NCBI GenBank assembly: GCA_021325515.1 | Contig: JAJPHC010000028.1 | Location: 109,019 to 173,018 of the forward strand | Source: Acidobacteriota bacterium | GTDB lineage: Bacteria; Acidobacteriota; Thermoanaerobaculia; Gp7-AA8 | Length of the DNA stretch: 64,000 nt | Direction of reading: 5' to 3' | Shown here: piece after piece, positions 60,476 through 64,000 of the stretch | How the letters are laid out: each line of letters begins with the position of its first letter | Numbering within the stretch: the first letter of the stretch is position 1 | Position numbers and translations under genes: made by a program | The notes under the pieces: generated by a model | The model's database searches: none | Told to the model about the DNA's origin: nothing | Seen by the model: only the letters and a program-made list of their open reading frames with translations

Positions 60476-60719
60476 GACGAAGCCCTCAACCAAGCGACGG
60501 ACGGCTCGTGTCTTCACCACGGGCAGAAGCCAGGCCGTGCGCCTTCCCAAAGAGTTCCGCTTTGATGGCGATGCGGTGCTGATTCACAGAGAGGGCAGCT
60601 CAGTCATTCTGGAGCCGATTCGGGACTGGCCGGCCGGATACGTCGAATCGTTCGCCGGTGTTCCGGACGACTTCGAGCGGCCAGCTCAGGGACCCATCGA
60701 GAAGCGTCGAAAACTCTAG
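60474..60719 (+). CDS. vapB: Antitoxin, AbrB/SpoVT (VapB-type) (module 2)
   Basis: The product has 81 residues from the ATG at 60474. The swapped-hairpin AbrB core is 'RVFTTGRSQAVRLPKEFRF' followed by 'AVLIHREGSSVILEP'. The C-terminal region, 'WPAGYVESFAGVPDDFERP', should bind the toxin. No SD is present; the start lies at the end of the operator palindrome. The toxin gene begins 9 bp downstream. The core differs in fold from the RHH antitoxin of module 1, so the modules are independent acquisitions and not a duplication. Confidence 0.92.
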   Translation: MTKPSTKRRTARVFTTGRSQAVRLPKEFRFDGDAVLIHREGSSVILEPIRDWPAGYVESFAGVPDDFERPAQGPIEKRRKL

Positions 60720-60728
60720 GCGTACACG

Positions 60729-61124
60729 ATGTTCATTCTCGACACGAATACCTGCATCTACGCTCTCAAGCATGATGAGCACGTGATCCAGCAGCTCCTC
60801 TCCACGCCGCGAGAAGACGTATCGGTCAGCGTGATCACCGAAGGCGAGTTGCGTACAGGGGCGGCGAAGAGCGCAACACCCGTAAAGACTCTTCACCTCG
60901 TCGAGAATTTTCTTCGGCCGCTGATTCGGATCGAGTTCACGTCAGATGATGCGATCGTGTATGCAGGCGTGCGAGCGAAACTCGAACGGGCCGGAACACT
61001 GATCGGGCCGCTCGATACCCTCATCGCTTCTCAAGCTGTCGGCCGGAAGTTGACGCTTGTAACCAACAACGAGCGTGAATTCCGTCGAATCGCCGGCCTC
61101 ACAATCGAGAACTGGAAACGCTGA
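60729..61124 (+). CDS. vapC: VapC-type PIN-domain toxin (module 2)
   Basis: The product has 131 residues. It starts 'MFILDTNTCIYALK', the VapC/FitB subgroup signature, with Asp5. Other acidic residues: Glu38/Glu40 ('VITEGELRTGAAKS'), Asp96 ('GPLDTLIASQA') and 'VTNNEREFRRI', the typical C-terminal motif. It probably cuts initiator tRNA, as several relatives do, but specificity is unproven. The neighbouring antitoxin gene controls it. Confidence 0.93.
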   Translation: MFILDTNTCIYALKHDEHVIQQLLSTPREDVSVSVITEGELRTGAAKSATPVKTLHLVENFLRPLIRIEFTSDDAIVYAGVRAKLERAGTLIGPLDTLIASQAVGRKLTLVTNNEREFRRIAGLTIENWKR

Positions 61125-61295
61125 GAGGACTCACCTCGAAGCGAACACGGCGGTTCGATACTCCGCCAGTACTCCCAGCCCGCAGCAACGTGCCGCGTTT
61201 GCGGGCCAGCCTTCCACGCGATTCGCACGGCGACCCGATGGTGCCGCGATTCGAATAGCGTCCAATCCTCCCAGCCGCCGGAGTTTTTCTGCTAG
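61125..61295. other. Right-hand border of the island
   Basis: No gene. A tRNA-end-like stretch at 61151-61180 (ggttcgata...actcccagcc) and the right 34-bp repeat at 61243-61276 (gccgcgattcgaatag + cgtccaatcctcccagcc) lie here. The former has the GGTTCGA T-loop and the TCCCAGCC end of tRNA-Gln. Confidence 0.55.
61243..61276. repeat. Right copy of the 34-bp direct repeat bounding the island
   Basis: It is identical to 59475-59508 at 32 of 34 positions and in the same orientation. The 1.73-kb segment between copies holds both VapBC modules and nothing else. Confidence 0.75.
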
Positions 61296-61313
61296 CCTCA
61301 CGTCACGTTAGCG

Positions 61314-63896
61314 ATTCGAGCCTCGTTCGTCGCCCACCTGATCTGCGCCGCGGCACTCGCGCAGCAGCCGCGGATCGACAGCATCTCGCCTTCGCAGGGA
61401 CCGATCGCGGGTGGAACGATCGTGACCATCCACGGCGATCATTTCGAAGGTGCGCCGGTGACGCTCGATCGCGGGGACATCCTGCCTCAGTCAAGAACAG
61501 ACACCGAGATTCGCCTCCAGATGCCCGCTCACGACAGCGGGTTCGGTGTCGTCCGCATCGGGAGCGCGGCGATCGAGTTTCTCTACATACCTCCCAACCT
61601 CCAGAGTCTTCCCCCCGGCTACATCACCACCGTGGCCGGCGTAGGGCAGTATGTGCGCGATTACGGCCCGGCCTCCCAGGCCAGCTTCAGTCACGCTCTC
61701 GGACTCGAATTCGATTCCGCAGCCAATCTGTATATCGTCGACAACAGCACGTACATCGTTTATCGCGTTCGCCCCGACGGAACGATCGAGCGGTTTGCCG
61801 GCGCCGGAAACGTCGGAGGAGAGCCAAACGACGGGGGTCCGGCGATCAATGGCTTTTTCGTTTTCCCACGCGACATCGCGATCGATGGGAACGACAACGT
61901 TTACATTCCAGACGTCAACTGCAGGGTGCGACGCGTGGATCGCAATGGAGTCATCACTACGGTCGCAGGCACGGGAACGTGCGGGTTTTCCGGCGACGGG
62001 GGTCGCGGAACGGATGCTCAGATTGGGGAGCCGACGTTCCTGGCCGCGGACGCGAGCGATGTCTTCTTCATCGACTGGAATGCGATGCGCGTGCGGCGCT
62101 TGCACCTCGCGGACGGCACCATCTCCACGTTCGCGGGCAATGGTGTCGCCGGCCTGTCCGGAGACGGCGGTCCAGCCATCACCGCCAGCTTCAATGTTTC
62201 ACTAGCCGACAACGGCGGTCTCGCGCTCGATCCGGATGGCAACGTCTTTCTTGCCGACGACGGCAATGCGCGCGTGCGCAGAATCGATCGCCGGACCGGC
62301 GTGATCACGACGTTCTGCCCGACGGAACAGAATCCGCGAGCCGTCGCCTTCGACCGCGCCGGGAATCTTTATGTCGCTTACCTCGGAAAGATCACGAAAA
62401 TCGACTCGGGCGGCCGTGTCGTCGCTTCCTGGGGCAATGGCCACTTCGGCTTCGTTGCGGACGGAACCACGGCTGCGACGGCGCCGATCGGCAATGTCGC
62501 AGCACTCGCGATCGAGTCCGATGGAAACATCGTCTACAGCGATGATGCCGTCCAGCGCGTGAGGCGGATCAACCTTGCTACGGGTTCTCTGGAAACCGTC
62601 GCCGGAATTGGTCCAGCCATCATTGGCGAAAACGGACCGGCGCTGGCGACATTAGTCGCGACCTCCCCGGAGGCGGAACCGCTGGCGATGACAGCGGCGG
62701 ACGAGTTGCTCATCGGCGACGCCGCGAGCTTTCGCCTGCGCAGGCTGGAACGCGATGGCAGACTGACGACGCTTGCCGGAGACGGGTTGCAGCACGCGCC
62801 ACCAAATTCTCCCGTGCCCGCGACATCGACAGGTGTCTATCCGGTAGCCATCATCGCCATGCCCGACGCGATCGACCTCAGCGTACGGAGCGACATCCTT
62901 CGCATCGACTCGAAAGGGATGCTGTTCCGCCTCGGCGGCGGGACTCAATGTGGCTACAAAGACGGCGGGCCGTTCAGCACCGCTCCCACATGCCAGCCGT
63001 GGGACATTGCAAGGGACCGCGACGGCAACCTCTTCATCGCCGATACCAACAACAATCGCGTTCGCCGGGTGGACGCGCAGACAAACATCATCACCACGAT
63101 TGCGGGAAACGGCGGACCCGTGAGCGGATTCGAGCGCTACGGGAATGGAAAATCATGCGGCGACGGCGGACCGGCGCTCGATGCGTGCATCAACACACCT
63201 TACGGTCTGGCGTTCGATGAGGTCGGCAACCTTTACGTGGCTGAGCAGACGGGGATCCGACGAATCGATCGCGCGGGGCGCATCTCCATGTTTGCCCCGA
63301 AACAGGCTCCGTCTGGTCTTGGCGGCATCACCAAGCTTGCATACTTTCACGGAGTCTTCTACTTCGCTGGAGGCGGGATATCGCGCGTCGATTCGAGCGG
63401 AACGATCGCGCCGATCTTTGGAACCTCGCACAAAGGTTCTCTCGGCGACGGCGGACCGGCCGTCGACGCACGTACGAACACGGGCGGCCAGGGTGTGGGG
63501 ATCACGGTCGACAGCGTCGGAAACATCTATTTCGCCGACATCGGCAATCACCGAATCCGCGCGATCCGCTATGGCGCAGTTCTGGCTCCTTCGGGTGCAA
63601 CGATCACGGCAATTGCTTCGGGAACTACGCTTCGTGCGCTGGTGCGCGACTCGAATGGTCAGCCTGCCGCCAGTGTTCGCGTCGACTTCACGGCACCAGG
63701 CTCCGGCGCCTCGTGCGTGCTGTCGAGTCCTTCAGCCATCACAGACATTAACGGTACAGCAAGCGTAAGTTGCACGCCGAACTGCGTCCCCGGGACCTAC
63801 ACGGTAACCGCACAACCTCTCACCGCCTCATCCCTCGCCTCTGTCAAGTTCACGAATGCCGAATGTTCGCCACGGCGACGTGCGGCGCGTCATTAG
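61314..63896 (+). CDS. Exported IPT/NHL-repeat protein with C-terminal Ig-like domain
   Basis: About 860 residues. The first conventional start (GTG, 61422) falls inside an IPT/TIG domain, 'IDSISPSQGPIAGGTIVTIHG', and would remove the signal peptide 'ASFVAHLICAAALAQQ'. The frame is open from 61296 with no ATG, GTG or TTG, so an ATT (61314) or CTG start is assumed. NHL/SMP-type blades follow (about 80-720): 'GNVYIPDVNCRVRRVDRNG', 'GNLYVAYLGKITKID', 'GNLFIADTNNNRVRRVDAQT'. The last ~90 residues ('ALVRDSNGQPAASVRVDF', 'TDINGTASVSC') are an invasin-like Ig (Big-1) domain. It is probably a secreted or surface protein. Confidence 0.75.
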   Translation: MRASFVAHLICAAALAQQPRIDSISPSQGPIAGGTIVTIHGDHFEGAPVTLDRGDILPQSRTDTEIRLQMPAHDSGFGVVRIGSAAIEFLYIPPNLQSLPPGYITTVAGVGQYVRDYGPASQASFSHALGLEFDSAANLYIVDNSTYIVYRVRPDGTIERFAGAGNVGGEPNDGGPAINGFFVFPRDIAIDGNDNVYIPDVNCRVRRVDRNGVITTVAGTGTCGFSGDGGRGTDAQIGEPTFLAADASDVFFIDWNAMRVRRLHLADGTISTFAGNGVAGLSGDGGPAITASFNVSLADNGGLALDPDGNVFLADDGNARVRRIDRRTGVITTFCPTEQNPRAVAFDRAGNLYVAYLGKITKIDSGGRVVASWGNGHFGFVADGTTAATAPIGNVAALAIESDGNIVYSDDAVQRVRRINLATGSLETVAGIGPAIIGENGPALATLVATSPEAEPLAMTAADELLIGDAASFRLRRLERDGRLTTLAGDGLQHAPPNSPVPATSTGVYPVAIIAMPDAIDLSVRSDILRIDSKGMLFRLGGGTQCGYKDGGPFSTAPTCQPWDIARDRDGNLFIADTNNNRVRRVDAQTNIITTIAGNGGPVSGFERYGNGKSCGDGGPALDACINTPYGLAFDEVGNLYVAEQTGIRRIDRAGRISMFAPKQAPSGLGGITKLAYFHGVFYFAGGGISRVDSSGTIAPIFGTSHKGSLGDGGPAVDARTNTGGQGVGITVDSVGNIYFADIGNHRIRAIRYGAVLAPSGATITAIASGTTLRALVRDSNGQPAASVRVDFTAPGSGASCVLSSPSAITDINGTASVSCTPNCVPGTYTVTAQPLTASSLASVKFTNAECSPRRRAARH

Positions 63897-64000
63897 TGCT
63901 CTGTCCTCGAATTCGGCGCAATACCGTTGCGGTTCTGACGGGCCGAACGCGCGAAGCCCCGACGCAGGCGATGCGGGACATCGTCGAGGAGGGGCGACAA
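63897..64000. other. Window end, no gene recognised
   Basis: The last 104 bp contain no start or frame I would call. A gene could begin just outside. Confidence 0.4.

Overview
The window looks like chromosomal DNA of a high-GC, Gram-negative-type bacterium. The best guess is Acidobacteriota (Thermoanaerobaculia- or Vicinamibacteria-like). This is inferred from gene content only: paired Ser/Thr kinases fused to TolB-like propellers whose N-termini read 'SGTRLGPYEI..GAGGMGEVYRARD', a sortilin-like Asp-box protein, a propeller hybrid histidine kinase, DUF4097 and DUF4337 proteins, and an RND pump. I see no rRNA, phage genes, transposase or CRISPR array.

Layout. 1-8.5 kb: a truncated FAD protein, two small zinc-ribbon membrane proteins, a palindromic tandem repeat, two translationally coupled propeller kinases, a possible roadblock-like protein and a hemerythrin. 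8.5-15.7 kb: a UBP zinc finger with a DUF5996 protein, an exported protein, an RND adaptor/permease pair, a 39-residue membrane protein and a CsbD stress protein with a hairpin over its ribosome-binding site. 15.7-25 kb: a BNR-repeat exoprotein, a uracil-DNA glycosylase, a moaA-esterase-flavin reductase operon, DUF4097, DUF4337 and an amine-oxidase-type flavoprotein. 25-35 kb: a 1503-residue hybrid histidine kinase divergent from a SpoIIE phosphatase, a homocysteine methyltransferase/MTHFR fusion behind a SAM-II-like riboswitch with an intrinsic terminator, and a class A penicillin-binding protein.

35-45.4 kb is a dense phospho-signalling locus. A histone-H1-like protein is followed by a leftward cluster: TPR protein, zinc-ribbon/PEGA kinase, FHA kinase, zinc-ribbon/FHA protein, membrane-spanning trypsin-like protease with FHA, and PP2C phosphatase. 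A divergent FHA-GAF-adenylate cyclase completes it. This puts kinase, phosphatase, phosphothreonine readers, a periplasmic protease and a second-messenger enzyme together, without type VI secretion genes.

45.4-59.3 kb holds mostly housekeeping and envelope genes: hydrolase, uvrA, cutA, mtgA, a sulfite-oxidase-like molybdoenzyme with its cytochrome, a lytic transglycosylase, a histidine kinase flanked by two PilZ-like paralogues, a HAD phosphatase and a CaiB-family CoA-transferase. 59.3-61.3 kb is a small accessory island beside tRNA-Gln(CUG): two VapBC-type modules bracketed by a 34-bp direct repeat (32/34 identical). The window ends with an IPT/NHL/Ig-like surface protein.

Most convergent gene junctions with any spacer carry long inverted repeats, several of them arrays of 7- or 9-bp units opposite their own reverse complement. 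One such array has run into the 3' end of mtgA and is translated.
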